Below, piece after piece: positions 38,722 through 48,275 of a stretch of DNA of 64,000 nucleotides. The DNA comes from Arthrobacter sp. B1805 (lineage in GTDB: Bacteria > Actinomycetota > Actinomycetes > Actinomycetales > Micrococcaceae): NCBI RefSeq assembly GCF_002929745.1, contig NZ_PJIQ01000006.1, positions 101,875 to 165,874 on the forward strand, written 5' to 3'. Positions within the stretch are counted from its first letter, which is position 1. Every line of letters begins with the position of its first letter. The position numbers and the translations under genes were made by a program. The notes under the pieces were generated by a model. It had not been told where the DNA came from. It searched no databases and saw nothing but the letters and a program-made list of their open reading frames with translations.

Positions 38722-39319
38722 GCGCTTTCTTGGCCTTCCGGTGTTTCTTCAGGGCGAGGATTGCCGCCGTAATGGCTCCCACCAGAGTACCGACCACCAT
38801 TCCGAGGAGGGCACTGACCCCCGCCGGGAGGCCGGTGGAAGCACCGGCGACGAAGCCGAGTCCTACCAGCCACGCGGTCCACAGGACTCCGCCTGCCGCT
38901 GCTGCGAGCATGAACGGGCGAAGGGGCAGTTCCGCTATCCCTGCGGCGGCAACGCTCGCGGTCCGTCCGCCGGGAAGGAAACGGACGGCGACGACGGCCG
39001 CGTAGGTGGGCGACGAGCCGGCCTTCTCGATGGCACTGCGCAGCCCGCGGTGGATGGAGCGGCCCCACCGGAAGCGGTCGAGGAAGTGCGTGAGACGGCG
39101 CCGGAACAGCAGGAACAGGGCGACGTCACCGATCCAGCTACCGGCGAAGGCGGTGAGGACCGCAAGAGGAAGCAGGAGCACACCGTGGGCGGCCATCGTG
39201 CCGGAGCCGATCACGAAGAGTTCCGAGGGCACCACGGGCAGCACGACGTCGATGATGATGACGGCGAGCATGGCGAGGAGGTAAAGCGGTGCCGGGATGT
39301 CCGTGCCGAGCAGGTCCAC
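38684..39319 (-). CDS. DedA family membrane protein
   Basis: 211 residues of the DedA/SNARE-associated family (lipid flippase-like). Conserved features are PVVPSELFVIGSG near residue 30 and RFLPGGRTASVAAAG near 113, with five hydrophobic helices and a basic tail rich in Lys and His. The reading frame overlaps the TspO-like gene by 38 bases. Confidence 0.9.
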   Translation of the reverse strand: MDLLGTDIPAPLYLLAMLAVIIIDVVLPVVPSELFVIGSGTMAAHGVLLLPLAVLTAFAGSWIGDVALFLLFRRRLTHFLDRFRWGRSIHRGLRSAIEKAGSSPTYAAVVAVRFLPGGRTASVAAAGIAELPLRPFMLAAAAGGVLWTAWLVGLGFVAGASTGLPAGVSALLGMVVGTLVGAITAAILALKKHRKAKKAHEHPEEPGTEAS

Positions 39320-39378
39320 GCTGCAAATCTACCGTCCATGCCCGGGCCGGGTACGGCTCCGGGTACCCCGGATCGAGT

Positions 39379-40293
39379 TCAGGCGAACTCTTTCAGCATG
39401 AGGCCCGAGGTGAAACACCGGTCCGAGCCGTCCAGCGGATCCGTGAACGAGATGCTGTGCGCGAGGAGTTGCAGTGGCCTCGCGTAGTCGTCCGGCGCCT
39501 GCGGATGCAGGATCGGGTAGAACGGATCGTTGATGATGCCGAGCCCGAGTGACGCCATGTGCAGCCGGAGCTGGTGTGTCTTGCCCGTGTGCGGCTGCAG
39601 GCGGTAGAGCCCTCGGTCGTCACGCTGGTCCAGCAGGCCGACGGTGGTGTGGGTGTTTGCCGGGCCCTCCACCTCCTGTGCGAGGAGGTAGGTTCGCGAC
39701 TTCACGATCCTGCTGCGCACGTCCAGGGGTGCTGCGTCGAGTTCGAGATCGGGCCGCACGGGTGCCACCGCAAGGTATTCCTTGCTGATCCGTCGGTTCT
39801 CGAAGAGGAGCTGGTACGCGCCGCGGGTCTCCGGATCCACCGAGAACATCAGGATGCCGGCTGTCATTCGGTCCAGCCGATGCATGGGGATGAGGTCAGG
39901 AAGGTCGAGTTCCACCCTGAGACGCACTAGCGCGGACTCTGCGACGTACATACCGCCCGGGGTTGTGGGGAGGAAGTGCGGCTTATCGACGACCAGCAGG
40001 TGGTCGTCCTGATGGAGGATGTCCAGTTCGACCGGCAGGCGCTTCTCCACCGGCAGCTCGCGGTAGTACCAGACGAAGGTGTGCTCGCCCAGCGGTGTGG
40101 ACCGCGACAGCACCTCACCGCCGAGTGCCACCACCTCGCCGCGGTCGAAGCGCTCGCCGATCCCTTCGGGGTCCACGTGGTCGAACCGGTCGAGGATGTA
40201 CTCGAGCGCCGTGTTCCAGGGGCCTTCGGCGGGCAGCCGGAGCCGCGTGGCATTCACCCCGTTCCGGACGGGAAGAGGTGACTTCATCGCCAT
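39379..40293 (-). CDS. RluA family pseudouridine synthase
   Basis: 304 residues. The catalytic motif is MHRLDRMTAG with the catalytic Asp in RLD; the closing motif GKTHQLRLHMASLG is typical. The N-terminus lacks a full S4 domain. The RNA target (23S rRNA or tRNA) cannot be told. The start may be the ATG at 40293 or the one two codons later. It lies 33 bases after nei2 on the same strand. Confidence 0.9.
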   Translation of the reverse strand: MAMKSPLPVRNGVNATRLRLPAEGPWNTALEYILDRFDHVDPEGIGERFDRGEVVALGGEVLSRSTPLGEHTFVWYYRELPVEKRLPVELDILHQDDHLLVVDKPHFLPTTPGGMYVAESALVRLRVELDLPDLIPMHRLDRMTAGILMFSVDPETRGAYQLLFENRRISKEYLAVAPVRPDLELDAAPLDVRSRIVKSRTYLLAQEVEGPANTHTTVGLLDQRDDRGLYRLQPHTGKTHQLRLHMASLGLGIINDPFYPILHPQAPDDYARPLQLLAHSISFTDPLDGSDRCFTSGLMLKEFA

Positions 40294-40326
40294 CAGTGCA
40301 CCGCCCGTGCGTTTCCGTCCATCACG

Positions 40327-41145
40327 TCAGGGTAGCGCCGCTCCTGCCGGCGCCTGCAATCGCGGCTGGCAGTGCGGGCAGTAGTAGAGCTCGCGCAGCT
40401 CGGTCTCCTTGTCGCCGAGTTGCTCGAGGGCGACGGGAGTGCCGCAGCGCAGGCAGCCCCGCCGGTAGCGCCCGTACACCCAGAGGTTGTTTCCGCGGAG
40501 CTGCCCCGTGGTGGCCCGGGTACCTCGCGCCTTGTTCGCTTCGAGCAACTTCTTCGACAGTTCGACGATGCGGGGCAGGTTCACGACGTCGCCGACCGGG
40601 GTGAGCGGATGGACCCCCGCGAGGAAACACAGCTCGCACCGGTACACGTTGCCGATTCCGGCGAGGTTCCGCTGATCGAGCAGGGCGAGCCCGATGGGTC
40701 GGTCCGGCTGATCGAGCAGCCTGCGCAGCGCCTCGTCCGCATCCCAGTCGGGACCGAGGAGGTCCGGCCCGAGATACCCGACCGCCTCGTCCTCCTCGGC
40801 GCGCGGGATCACCCGGAGGAAGCCCAGTTCGAACCCCACGACGACGGCGTCCTCCGTCTCGAGGATGCACCGCGCCTTGAAAGCCGGCCTGCGCCACTTC
40901 TCCCCGTGCGCATAGACGTGCCAGAGACCCTCCATCTTGAGGTGCGAGTGGATGTCCCAGCCGTCCTCCCCGCCGCCGCGGATGAGCAGGTGCTTGCCGC
41001 GGGACACCGTCTCCTGCACGGTGTCGCCGGTGAAGTCGACCGTCGCGAAGCGAGGGACGCGGATGTCGCACCGCGTCAGCACCTTCCCCGCGAGGGCCCG
41101 GTGCAGCTCCCGGGCTGCCCGCCAGACCCTATCGCCCTCAGGCAC
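40327..41145 (-). CDS. nei2: Fpg/Nei family DNA glycosylase (Nei2-like)
   Basis: 272 residues. The N-terminus MPEGDRVWR supplies Pro2 and Glu3, the catalytic residues; H2TH region LLDQRNLAGIGNVYRCE; C-terminal zinc finger CLRCGTPV...YYCPHC. Sequence and context match actinobacterial Nei2, which removes oxidised pyrimidines. It starts inside the last eight bases of the lhr helicase gene, so the two are translationally coupled. Confidence 0.92.
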   Translation of the reverse strand: MPEGDRVWRAARELHRALAGKVLTRCDIRVPRFATVDFTGDTVQETVSRGKHLLIRGGGEDGWDIHSHLKMEGLWHVYAHGEKWRRPAFKARCILETEDAVVVGFELGFLRVIPRAEEDEAVGYLGPDLLGPDWDADEALRRLLDQPDRPIGLALLDQRNLAGIGNVYRCELCFLAGVHPLTPVGDVVNLPRIVELSKKLLEANKARGTRATTGQLRGNNLWVYGRYRRGCLRCGTPVALEQLGDKETELRELYYCPHCQPRLQAPAGAALP

Positions 41146-44100
41146 GGATCCTCAGTCCCCTCGGTGTCGTGTAGAAGCCGGCGTCGGCGAGGGCCCGGCC
41201 GATGTCCGTGTCGAGGATCTCCCCGCCGTTGACCTTCTCGAGCGCCATCTTGTCCGTCGCGCCCCGGCGGATGATCGACACCAGGGCGAGGGAGGCTGCA
41301 CGCAGCACCCCTGGGTCTTCGGTGAACGCCAGCAGCGTCTTGCCGCCCCGCTCCACGTACAGGGCGAGGGCCCCGTCCACCAGTACGACGAGGGCGCCGG
41401 CCTTCCGCCCTGCACGGTGCCCGCCCTCCGCCTGCGGCCAGCTGAGCGCGGCGCCGTAGGGGTTCGCCGGATCGGTCGCGGCCAGTGCGACGGCCTGCAG
41501 GGGTGGAGCCTCGCTCCCAAGCACGTCCTGCGCGGTGGGCAGCTGGTTGTCCGCGCTGAAGGAGCGCAGGCGGTCCACCGTCGCGGGCACGGCGAACTGG
41601 GCGGCGCCGAGGTGCTCGATGAAGTAGCCGCGTCTGCACCGGCCCATCTCCTCGAGCCGGGCGAGCACCTTGTACATCAGGCCGAAACCGCCGGGAATGC
41701 CCTCGTTGCCGACCGCGCCTCGGGTCACGACGCCGTAGCGGTCGAGCAGGAGCTCCGCCGTGGCGTGGGCGTGCAGGGTGGTCTCCGCCTCCACCTGCGG
41801 CAGCATGTTCCAGCGACCGGCGGCCAGCGGCGGGGTGGCGCGCTGGTACCCGCCGCCGTCGTCCGCTGCCACGCTCAGCCGCATCGATGCGCCGGTCAGG
41901 GACTTGCCCGGAGCCCGACCCAGCCGACCTGCGCGCAACGTCCTGGCCCTCGCCGGTACCGGCCGCTGCTTGTGTGCGGTCTTGCCGTTGGCGAGGAGCG
42001 AGCGCACGGGCGTGAAGGTGTCGTTGCTGATCCTGCCCGCCCAGACGAGATCCCACAGCGCGGACACGACGGCGGTGTCCGACGCTACTTCCTGTACGTC
42101 CAGCAGGTTGGTGAGCTGCCGGAGGAAGTACCCGCCGCCGCCGGCGAGCAGCTCGAGCAACGCGGTATGCAGTGCCGACGGCTCGAACGCCGGGTCGGGT
42201 CGCAGTGTCAGTGGTGCGTTCTCGGCGAGGTGGAGGGCGATCCAGCCGTCGTTGCCTGCGAGCGAGCCGGCGCCGGACCACAGGACCTCACCCGTCGCGG
42301 TGAGCTCGTCCAGCATGGCGGGGGTGTAGTTGGCGACGCGCTGGGCGAGGATCAGCGGCTCCCATGCCGACGCCGGGATCGGGACCCCGGAGAGCTGGTC
42401 GATCACGGTGATGACGCCGTCGAGCCCGCGTAGCCCCGAGCCGATGTGCTGCCATGCGGGGAGGAAGCGGCCGTAGGCCGCCGGGTCGACGGGTTCGACC
42501 TCCTGGCGGAGGGCGGCGAGCGAGCGACGGCGCAGTCGGCGGAGCACCTCGACGTCGCACCACTCACTGGACGCCGGCGCATGCACCGTGATGGTGCCAG
42601 GAGCAGCGCCGGAGTCCGCGGAGATGTCGAGGACGGGTACCGACTCGGCGGGCCGGAACTCACCCTCCACGACACGGCCGGCCCCGGCGAGACGCTGCAG
42701 GGATCCGGCGACGACGGCGACGCCGAGCCCGAGGTGCGATGCCGCCTCCGCGGCGGTGAAGGGACCGTGCGTGCGGGCGTAGCGCCCGATGAGGTCGCCG
42801 AGCGGATCGGCAACCGGCTCGATGAAGGCCAGCGGGATGCCCATGGGCAGGGGCACGCCGAGGGCATCCCGGAGCCGGGCGGCATCCTCGACGGCGGACA
42901 CACGCTCGACGCCGGCGATGTTCACGACCAGCGCGCGGTTCGCCTTGACGAGCGCCGCCACGTGCTGCCGGACGACATCCACAGACGCCCTCGCGGCCGG
43001 GGAGACGGCAGGAGCTGCGGCACCCACATCCGGAGGGGATGGGGCAGCGAAGAGTTCGACGTCCGACACTGTCCGCTCTTCTGCCGCCGGTGTCGCCTCC
43101 ACCGGAGCCTCGAGCCGCTGGGTGAGCTCCTCGACGGTCAGGGGACCGAGGAGCCTCAGCAGGTCGGCGACCCCCTCGAGCCCACGGGCAAGGCGATCCG
43201 GCTTCAGGCGCTGCAGCTCCAGTTCGGTGTCCGCGATGACCCGGGCGTCCAGCAGTTCCCGCAGTTCCGCCCGACCGAGCAGCTCGTTGAGCAGTGTCGG
43301 GTCCAGGGACAGGGCAGCAGCCCGGCGCTCGGCCAGCGGGGAGTCACCCTCGTAGAGGAAGGACGCGACGTAGCCGAACAGCATGGACCGTGCGAAGGGG
43401 GAGGGCTGTTGCGTCGTGACCTCGACGATGCGTAGTTCCCTGCGCTCGAGGGACGCGGCGAGGTCCTTCAGGGCGGGGAGGTCGTAGACGTCCTGGAGGC
43501 ACTCGCGCACCGTCTCGAGGACGATCGGGAAGGTCGGATACTTCTTGGCGACGTCGAGCAGTTGCGCCGAGCGCTGCCGCTGCTGCCACAGTGGCGTGCG
43601 CTTGCTCGGGTTCTGCCGCGGCAGCAGCAGGGCTCGCGCAGCGCATTCCCGGAAGCGCGAGGCGAAAAGCGCCGATCCGCCGACCTCAGCCGTCACGATG
43701 CCGTCGAGCTCCTCGGCGTCGAACAGGAAGAGATCCGCCCCGGGTGGTTCGTCGTCCATGAGCGGAACCCGCAGCACGATGCCGTCGTCGGAGGCCATCG
43801 CCGATCCGTCCATACCGTACCGCTGCTCGAGCCGCGCGCCGACGGCGAGGGCCCAGGGCGCATGGATGGGCATGCCGAAAGGACTGTGCAGGACGACGCG
43901 CCAGTCACCGAGTTCGTCGTGGAAGCGCTCGACGACGAGCGTCCGGTCGTTGGGGACCACCTCGGTGGCCTCGCGCTGCTCGGTCAGGTAGGTGATGAGG
44001 TTGTTAGAGGCGAAGGCGTCGAGCCCGATCCTCCTGCAGCGCTCCTGTGCCTTGTCGGGCGTGGCCCCCGACATCTCCCGCACGAATGCGCCGAGGGCCC

Positions 44101-46087
44101 TGCCGAGTTCGACGGGCCTTCCGAGCGAGTCGCCCTTCCAGAACGGCAGCTTGCCGGGCTGTCCGAAAGCGGGGGAGACCAGCACGCGGTCGTGCGTGAT
44201 CTCCTCGATGCGCCAGCTCGTTGCACCGAGGGCGAAGACATCTCCGACGCGCGACTCGTACACCATCTCCTCGTCGAGTTCACCCACGCGGCGTCCGCCT
44301 GCCCGCGGCCCCTCGCCCTCGGACCCGACGAGAAAGACCCCGAAGAGCCCGCGGTCCGGGATGGTGCCGCCGGAGGTCACTGCCAGTCGTTGCGCGCCCG
44401 GCCGGCCGGTGATGGTCCCCTCGACCCGGTCCCAGATGATGCGCGGCCGCAGTTCGGCGAACTCGTCCGACGGGTAGCGGCCCGCGAGGAGGTCGAGGGT
44501 CGCGTCGAACGCGGACCGCGGCAGGGTGGCGAACGGGGCAGAGGTGCGGACGACGTCGAACCATTCCTCGACGTCGATGGTGCCGAGCGCTGCGGCCGCG
44601 ACGGTCTGCTGCGCGAGGATGTCGAGCGGATTCGTGGGGATGTAGAGGGGCTCGATCTGCCCTGCCAGCATGCGCTCCACCGTGACGGTGGTGTTGACGA
44701 GGTCCCCCCGGTGCTTCGGGAAGAGGACGCCCTGCGACACCTCGCCCACCTGGTGTCCGGCACGGCCCACGCGCTGCAGGCCGCTGGCGACGGAGTGCGG
44801 GGACTCGACCTGGACCACGAGATCCACCGCACCCATGTCGATGCCGAGCTCCAGGGAACTCGTGGCGACGACGCATCGCAGCCTCCCGGACTTGAGGTCG
44901 TCCTCGATGAGGGCTCGCTGGTCCTTGGACACGGAACCGTGGTGGGCACGCGCGAGGAGCGGCTCCGCACCGCTGCTCTGGCCGGCCTGCGCCATCATCT
45001 GGGCAGGCGTCGCTGTCGTGTGGGCGAACGACGGCGCAGGGGATGCAGGCGCGGGTTCGACGGCGGGAGCGCCTCCCGCGGCCCATACCGCGTCGCGTTC
45101 GAGCCGCTCGGCGTGGATCTCGTTGAGGCGGGCGGTCAGGCGTTCTGCGAGCCGCCGCGAATTCGCGAACACGATCGTCGAGCGGTTGAGCTCGATGAGG
45201 TCGACGATCTTCTCCTCGACGTGCGGCCAGATGCTCGCCTGCGGGACGGCGTCGCCGTCGTCGTCCGTGTTTGCTGCCGCACCGCCGAGCTCCGTCATGT
45301 CCTCCACGGGAACCGTGACCGTGAGGTCCCACTGCTTCTTCGACGGAGGGGCGACGATCTCGACCGGCGCGTTGCCCGAGAGGAAGCGTGCCACGGTTTC
45401 CTTGGGTTCGACCGTGGCGGAGAGTCCGATCCGCTGCACGGGCTTGTCGAGCAGGGCATCGAGGCGCGCCAACGAGACTGCGAGGTGCGCACCCCGCTTG
45501 GTTCCGGCGACGGCGTGGACCTCGTCGATGATGACGGTGTCCACCTCCATCAGCGTCTCCCGCGCCTTCGAGGTGAGCATGAGGAACAGCGACTCGGGCG
45601 TGGTGATCAGGATGTCGGGCGGCCGGGTGAGCATGGCGCGCCGCTCGGCCTGGGGCGTGTCACCCGAGCGGACACCCACGGTGATGCTCGGAGCGGGCAG
45701 ACCGAGGCGCTTCGCGGTCTGGGTGATGCCGATCAGGGGCGCGCGCAGGTTCCGCTCGACATCCACGCCGAGTGCCTTGAGCGGCGAGATGTACAGCACG
45801 CGGGTGCTGCGTCTCGCCTTTCTCGCAGCGGGCTTGCGCCCGTTCGACCCTGCCGGGGATCCGACCTCGTCCGCATCACCGCTGCCCTCGCCCGACGCGA
45901 TCAGCCGGTCCAGGGCCCACAGGAAAGCAGCGAGCGTCTTGCCGGACCCGGTGGGCGCGACGACGAGCGCGTTCGAGCCCGCGGAGATCGCCGACCACGC
46001 GCCCTCCTGGGCAGGAGTGGGCTCGGAGAAAGCACCCGCGAACCACTCATGGGTTGCGGGTGTGAACCTCGTCAGCACCTGCGTCAT
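41138..46087 (-). CDS. lhr: Lhr-type ATP-dependent DNA helicase
   Basis: 1649 residues. Helicase motifs: Q/I region PTPAQEGAW, Walker A APTGSGKT (44-51), DEVH in VIIDEVHAVAG, motif III GLSATVEP, and motif VI VGRAGHQVGEVS. Beyond the Lhr core (about 900 residues) is the long Lhr C-terminal domain. The true start is the ATG at 46087 (MTQVLTRFTPATHEWF); the 114 residues before it are non-homologous. Lhr acts in DNA repair and here overlaps nei2 by eight bases, an arrangement known in mycobacteria. Confidence 0.95.
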   Translation of the reverse strand: MTQVLTRFTPATHEWFAGAFSEPTPAQEGAWSAISAGSNALVVAPTGSGKTLAAFLWALDRLIASGEGSGDADEVGSPAGSNGRKPAARKARRSTRVLYISPLKALGVDVERNLRAPLIGITQTAKRLGLPAPSITVGVRSGDTPQAERRAMLTRPPDILITTPESLFLMLTSKARETLMEVDTVIIDEVHAVAGTKRGAHLAVSLARLDALLDKPVQRIGLSATVEPKETVARFLSGNAPVEIVAPPSKKQWDLTVTVPVEDMTELGGAAANTDDDGDAVPQASIWPHVEEKIVDLIELNRSTIVFANSRRLAERLTARLNEIHAERLERDAVWAAGGAPAVEPAPASPAPSFAHTTATPAQMMAQAGQSSGAEPLLARAHHGSVSKDQRALIEDDLKSGRLRCVVATSSLELGIDMGAVDLVVQVESPHSVASGLQRVGRAGHQVGEVSQGVLFPKHRGDLVNTTVTVERMLAGQIEPLYIPTNPLDILAQQTVAAAALGTIDVEEWFDVVRTSAPFATLPRSAFDATLDLLAGRYPSDEFAELRPRIIWDRVEGTITGRPGAQRLAVTSGGTIPDRGLFGVFLVGSEGEGPRAGGRRVGELDEEMVYESRVGDVFALGATSWRIEEITHDRVLVSPAFGQPGKLPFWKGDSLGRPVELGRALGAFVREMSGATPDKAQERCRRIGLDAFASNNLITYLTEQREATEVVPNDRTLVVERFHDELGDWRVVLHSPFGMPIHAPWALAVGARLEQRYGMDGSAMASDDGIVLRVPLMDDEPPGADLFLFDAEELDGIVTAEVGGSALFASRFRECAARALLLPRQNPSKRTPLWQQRQRSAQLLDVAKKYPTFPIVLETVRECLQDVYDLPALKDLAASLERRELRIVEVTTQQPSPFARSMLFGYVASFLYEGDSPLAERRAAALSLDPTLLNELLGRAELRELLDARVIADTELELQRLKPDRLARGLEGVADLLRLLGPLTVEELTQRLEAPVEATPAAEERTVSDVELFAAPSPPDVGAAAPAVSPAARASVDVVRQHVAALVKANRALVVNIAGVERVSAVEDAARLRDALGVPLPMGIPLAFIEPVADPLGDLIGRYARTHGPFTAAEAASHLGLGVAVVAGSLQRLAGAGRVVEGEFRPAESVPVLDISADSGAAPGTITVHAPASSEWCDVEVLRRLRRRSLAALRQEVEPVDPAAYGRFLPAWQHIGSGLRGLDGVITVIDQLSGVPIPASAWEPLILAQRVANYTPAMLDELTATGEVLWSGAGSLAGNDGWIALHLAENAPLTLRPDPAFEPSALHTALLELLAGGGGYFLRQLTNLLDVQEVASDTAVVSALWDLVWAGRISNDTFTPVRSLLANGKTAHKQRPVPARARTLRAGRLGRAPGKSLTGASMRLSVAADDGGGYQRATPPLAAGRWNMLPQVEAETTLHAHATAELLLDRYGVVTRGAVGNEGIPGGFGLMYKVLARLEEMGRCRRGYFIEHLGAAQFAVPATVDRLRSFSADNQLPTAQDVLGSEAPPLQAVALAATDPANPYGAALSWPQAEGGHRAGRKAGALVVLVDGALALYVERGGKTLLAFTEDPGVLRAASLALVSIIRRGATDKMALEKVNGGEILDTDIGRALADAGFYTTPRGLRIRA

Positions 46088-46219
46088 CCCTTCATCATGC
46101 CCCAGCCCACCGACACTCGATGGAGTGCCGCCGCACCGTGCTGTTGCCATGGGTGGAGGGCGATCGGGGAGTAGGTTGCGTAGGAGGGCCGCACAGCGTG
46201 GCCGGCGGAGGGCGATGCC

Positions 46220-46783
46220 ATGGCACTGGGAGCGGAAGCAGGGCAGGCCGTGACACTCCGCGGGCATGTGTCCAACAACTGGTTGCCGGTAGCCGGCGTC
46301 GGGGCGCTCTTCCTCGGGGGCGCCGTGGCGGCAGTCGTGTTCGACGGCGACACCGGCCGTATTGCCGTCTACTTCGTGGTGAGCACCCTGGTGCTCATCG
46401 TCCTGACTGCGCCGTGGCTCGTACGCCACCCTCCGGCCATCAACGCGAACGCCGGGTCGTACCTCGTCCTTGCCGTCGTCGTCGAGCTGGGGGCTCTGCT
46501 CGGCGGGGCCGTGGAGGCCTTCCGCGGACTCGGTGCCTGGGTCGTACTAGGGATCGGACTCGGCGTGTACGGATACCTCGAGCGCGGCCGTGTGATAGTC
46601 ACCGCTGGCGTGGTGGCTGCCCTTCTGGGAGTCGTCTCGATCGCCTCGGCGCTGCCGTGGCTGACGCTGGCGCTCGCGCTCGCCACCGCCGCACTGATTC
46701 TCTTCGCGGCCTGGCGGCTACGGCTGCTCGGTCTGGGCCCGGCACGCCCGCACACCGATGGGCACCGGGGTAGCGGAGGCTAG
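46220..46783 (+). CDS. Multi-helix membrane protein, unknown function
   Basis: 187 residues with about six hydrophobic helices (WLPVAGVGALFLGGAVAAVV, IAVYFVVSTLVLIVLTA, YLVLAVVVELGALLGG, WVVLGIGLGVYGYL, VIVTAGVVAALLGVVSIAS, TLALALATAALILFAAW). No family recognised. It is divergent from lhr and its stop overlaps the DUF4232 gene stop by four bases. Confidence 0.7.
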   Translation: MALGAEAGQAVTLRGHVSNNWLPVAGVGALFLGGAVAAVVFDGDTGRIAVYFVVSTLVLIVLTAPWLVRHPPAINANAGSYLVLAVVVELGALLGGAVEAFRGLGAWVVLGIGLGVYGYLERGRVIVTAGVVAALLGVVSIASALPWLTLALALATAALILFAAWRLRLLGLGPARPHTDGHRGSGG

Positions 46784-47472
46784 GCGGCGGGCTGCAGCGT
46801 GCCGACGGTCATCAGGACGATGGACGTCGCCGAGCAGGCCGGGATCTCCTGTGGCAGGACCAGCGAATCGGTCGCGCCCGGCGGGTAGACCCGGAGACCG
46901 GCGGCGGGAGTGAGCCCGCAGTCCTCGCCGTAGTTCTGCGCGTTGGTCTGCTGCAGGGTCGCCGTGGCGGACGTACCCGGAGCCAGTGACACACGCGCCG
47001 ACGCCGATCCGTCGCGGTCCGCCGCAGCGCCGATCTGGGTGCCGGCTGCGTCCACGAAGGACACCCCGGGGTAGCCCTCGACGGCGCACTCCTGGTCGGA
47101 AGTGTTCGTGAGCACCAGCGTGCGGTAGACACTGCCCGCCGCGCCGCCGCCGGGCTGGTTCTCCACCGACCCGGCCAGCTGGGCGGCCGTGCACGGTGCG
47201 CCGGCCGCAGGTGCCGGAGAGGAGGGGCCGGGGGAGGGCGACGGCGTCGTACCCGCGGTGGGGCCGGCGGAAACGGACGGCGACGGTGACGGCGTGGTGG
47301 AACTGCTCGGCTCCGCGGAGGACGTCGGCGCTTCGCTCGTGGTGCCGGCCGACGGCGACACGGACCGTCCGCCGTCCGGCTCGGACGCCGTGCTGCAGCC
47401 GCTCATCGCGACGAGTGCTCCGGCGGCCGCAGCGGCCGCGATCCAACGCTTGCTCCCCAGCAGTTCAGTCAT
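46780..47472 (-). CDS. DUF4232 lipoprotein
   Basis: 230 residues. The signal peptide ends in the lipobox MSGC (Cys25). A Ser/Thr/Pro linker (30-90) carries an extracellular DUF4232-like beta domain (CTAAQLAGSVENQPGGGAAGSVYRT region to EIPACSATSIVL). The family is common on actinobacterial surfaces; role unknown. ATG start at 47472. Confidence 0.85.
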   Translation of the reverse strand: MTELLGSKRWIAAAAAAGALVAMSGCSTASEPDGGRSVSPSAGTTSEAPTSSAEPSSSTTPSPSPSVSAGPTAGTTPSPSPGPSSPAPAAGAPCTAAQLAGSVENQPGGGAAGSVYRTLVLTNTSDQECAVEGYPGVSFVDAAGTQIGAAADRDGSASARVSLAPGTSATATLQQTNAQNYGEDCGLTPAAGLRVYPPGATDSLVLPQEIPACSATSIVLMTVGTLQPAA

Positions 47473-47576
47473 GGGTTCACCCTACGTCCGGCGGCCACCG
47501 GGTCCAGTGGATGTCGGGTGTTCACGGCACGGCGTGCTGCGATTGTTACCTCTGCCGTCACCCCACCCGACCGGGC

Positions 47577-48032
47577 TCACTCGTGGTGGTACGAGCGCCC
47601 GCCGGCTATCTCCTGGGCACGATAGACCTGTTCGGCGAGGATGAGCCGCACGAGCTGGTGCGGGAAGACCAGCGGAGACAGGGACCAGACGAAGTCCGCC
47701 CGATCATGCACCTGCTGGTCGACGCCGTAGGCGCCTCCGATGATGACCGTGATGCCCCGGGAAGCCTCGAGCGGCCGCAGCAGCGTCCTGGAGAGCGTCG
47801 GCGAGTCGATGGCCTTGCCGCGCTCATCGAGCAGTATGACGAAATCGTTGGAGAGCTTGACGAGCAGGCGCTCAGATTCCTCCTTGCGAGCGGCGTCGTG
47901 CTCGCGCGCCGAGTGGGGGATGAGCTGCCACGAGAGGTCGAACGGCTTCTTCAGCCGCTTCACGTACCGGTCGATCCCCTCAGCCACCCAGGCCTCGTGC
48001 TTGCGGCCGACAGCGAGTACCCGGATTGACAT
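47577..48032 (-). CDS. rlmH: RlmH, 23S rRNA pseudouridine-1915 N3-methyltransferase
   Basis: 151 residues (family about 155) with a SPOUT fold. Typical segments: MSIRVLAVGRKHEAW, LLDERGKAIDSP, VIIGGAYGVDQQV and the C-terminal HQLVRLILAEQVYRAQEIAGGRSYHHE. Single gene, divergent from the polymer operon. Confidence 0.96.
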   Translation of the reverse strand: MSIRVLAVGRKHEAWVAEGIDRYVKRLKKPFDLSWQLIPHSAREHDAARKEESERLLVKLSNDFVILLDERGKAIDSPTLSRTLLRPLEASRGITVIIGGAYGVDQQVHDRADFVWSLSPLVFPHQLVRLILAEQVYRAQEIAGGRSYHHE

Positions 48033-48275
48033 GTGCTCAGGCTATCGCGGGTCGGACAGCGCTCCCGGTGACGGGCACGGGAGGTCGCCGCGTACGGCTA
48101 GCGGTCACTTCGGCCCAGTGCAAGGACCGGAGAAGTGAACGTCCGGCCAACGGTAGGCAAAGAACAAGCGCTTGCACAAGCAATCCACGCGCGGAACTTT
48201 TCCTGACCGGAGGGCGGGTGGCTCAGTACGCTGGCTGAATTCTGGCAGGACCACTAACTGACGAAGGGGGCGGCA

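Noticed and set aside
41138..46429. Upstream start for Lhr giving 1763 residues
   Set aside because: The extra 114 residues are antisense to the start of the membrane protein gene and lack homology-like sequence; MTQVLTRF at 46087 is the natural N-terminus.
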